Assembly: GCF_003337715.1 (NCBI RefSeq)
Contig: NZ_QPIX01000004.1
Coordinates: 248,001 to 312,000 of the forward strand
DNA length: 64,000 bases
Direction: 5' to 3'
Source: Ciceribacter lividus
GTDB lineage: Bacteria > Pseudomonadota > Alphaproteobacteria > Rhizobiales > Rhizobiaceae
Shown here: one piece after another, positions 63,494-64,000 of the stretch
How positions within the stretch are numbered: the first letter of the stretch is position 1
Layout of the letters: every line of letters begins with the position of its first letter
Program-made: the position numbers and the translations under genes
The notes under the pieces: model-generated
Seen by the model: only the letters and a program-made list of their open reading frames with translations
What the model was told of the DNA's origin: nothing
The model's database searches: none

Positions 63494-63691
63494 TCAGCGT
63501 CCGCCGCCCGTCAGCCAGAGGGTGACCATGATGAGTATGATCGCCACCGCCTGCAACAGGATTCGCATGCGCATCAGTTGGTTCGAGCGGCTGCCGCTTC
63601 CACCCTTCATCATGTTCATCAGGCCTCGGACGAGTACGAGGACGACGAGACCCATGACGATCAACGTGAGCGTTGTTGTGAAGGCGGACAT
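63494..63691 (-). CDS. HIG1-domain small membrane protein
   Basis: A 65-residue protein with two helices (about 5-25 and 40-60) joined by a loop with the HIG1-type S-N-x-L-M-R-x-R-x-L-L-Q (S-N-Q-L-M-R-M-R-I-L-L-Q near 36-47). Homologues act in respiratory complex assembly in mitochondria; the role in bacteria is unclear. It lies 14 nt upstream of the adenosyltransferase gene. Confidence 0.85.
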   Translation of the reverse strand: MSAFTTTLTLIVMGLVVLVLVRGLMNMMKGGSGSRSNQLMRMRILLQAVAIILIMVTLWLTGGGR

Positions 63692-63719
63692 TTTGCTTCC
63701 TTGGCCTTTATTGCTGATT

Positions 63720-64000
63720 TCAGCTGAGCGATCGCATCAGCTTGTAGAAAAGATCGGCGGGCAGGAGTCGCTTGAGTAGAGCGCCCTGCCGGGCGGGTGT
63801 CGTCACGAGATAATGGGGACGGGGTCGCCCTGCGGTCAAGGCATGCTTCAGGGCGACATAGACAGCCTCCGGTCCAAGCTTGTGACGGTTGACCGGCCCG
63901 GTGCCGTCGAGGCGCGCAAGCTGCCGCTTGTACTCTTCTGCATGCACGGATCCTTCGAGATCGATGTTCTTGCGAATATGGGTCAGCGCGTTGGCGGTGA
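63720..64000 (-). CDS. SDR-family oxidoreductase, C-terminal part (runs off the window)
   Basis: The frame remains open to the end of the window on the minus strand. The visible 93 codons end a short-chain dehydrogenase: T-A-N-A-L-T-H-I near the edge and a C-terminal helix with L-L-K-R-L-L-P-A-D-L-F-Y-K-L-M-R. The Rossmann and catalytic motifs are outside the window, so the call rests on overall resemblance to classical SDR C-termini. It precedes the HIG1-like gene on the same strand by 28 nt. Confidence 0.6.
   Translation of the reverse strand, partial: TANALTHIRKNIDLEGSVHAEEYKRQLARLDGTGPVNRHKLGPEAVYVALKHALTAGRPRPHYLVTTPARQGALLKRLLPADLFYKLMRSLS

Overview
The window is 64 kb of GC-rich chromosome that reads as core housekeeping DNA of an alphaproteobacterium of the order Rhizobiales, most likely Rhizobiaceae (Sinorhizobium/Ensifer, Rhizobium, Agrobacterium or a relative). 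The evidence is a C4-pathway 5-aminolevulinate synthase, aerobic CobS/CobT cobaltochelatase genes, a CpdR-type cell-cycle response regulator, a TIGR02302 (DUF4175) protein beside hpt, an L,D-transpeptidase of the YafK type, and the neighbourhoods aroK-aroB, lysA-lptM-argH/tlpA and etfBA. I saw no transposase, phage genes or CRISPR array.

Layout. 0-6.5 kb: an oxalate/formate-type MFS transporter behind a consensus sigma-54 promoter, an L-asparaginase, a lone cheW, then arginase and ornithine aminotransferase divergent from an AsnC/Lrp regulator. 6.5-13 kb: tamB and tamA and a glycine-zipper lipoprotein. 13-17 kb: a three-gene molybdenum hydroxylase of the form II CO-dehydrogenase type. 17-23 kb: hemA behind an FNR/FixK box, a serine hydrolase, dxr, and an unusual P1B-type metal ATPase. 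22.85-23.44 kb: decayed DNA with a multiply frameshifted DUF892 (YciE/YciF) remnant and a second interrupted frame, lying at the 3' end of tRNA-Arg(CCT). 23.6-31 kb: M20 amidohydrolase, D,D-carboxypeptidase, histidine-rich CobW/COG0523 GTPase, TusA-like protein, L,D-transpeptidase, accA, xerD and an extra 50-residue membrane protein. 31-38 kb: aroK-aroB, bolA, a J-domain protein, cobS-cobT and a phytase-like secreted protein. 38-39 kb: a YhhQ/VUT transporter whose leader resembles a preQ1 riboswitch, and rpmB. 39-50.8 kb: envelope, glyoxalase, hisC-tyrC and lipid genes, and ftsEX. 50.9-59 kb: a single-pass membrane protein, hpt, cpdR, the DUF4175 protein, lysA-lptM-argH and tlpA. 59-64 kb: 3-hydroxybutyryl-CoA dehydrogenase, etfA/etfB with a LiuR-like site upstream, rhomboid protease, PduO-type cobalamin adenosyltransferase, a HIG1-like protein and the end of an SDR gene.

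How they fit together. Recurrent themes are nitrogen and carbon scavenging (asparaginase, arginase, ornithine aminotransferase), tetrapyrrole and B12 metabolism (hemA, cobS, cobT, adenosyltransferase), shikimate and aromatic amino acids (aroK, aroB, hisC, tyrC), the lysine/arginine pair lysA-argH, and envelope building (tamAB, carboxypeptidase, L,D-transpeptidase, ftsEX, plsC, dxr). No complete undescribed multi-gene system stands out. The most testable observations are regulatory (sigma-54 promoter, preQ1-like leader, LiuR-like, FNR-like and CtrA-like sites), the decayed locus beside the tRNA, the atypical P-type ATPase, and a conserved-looking small gene outside ordinary length cut-offs. All functional calls rest on reading the translated sequence and on remembered family features; no database search was run.
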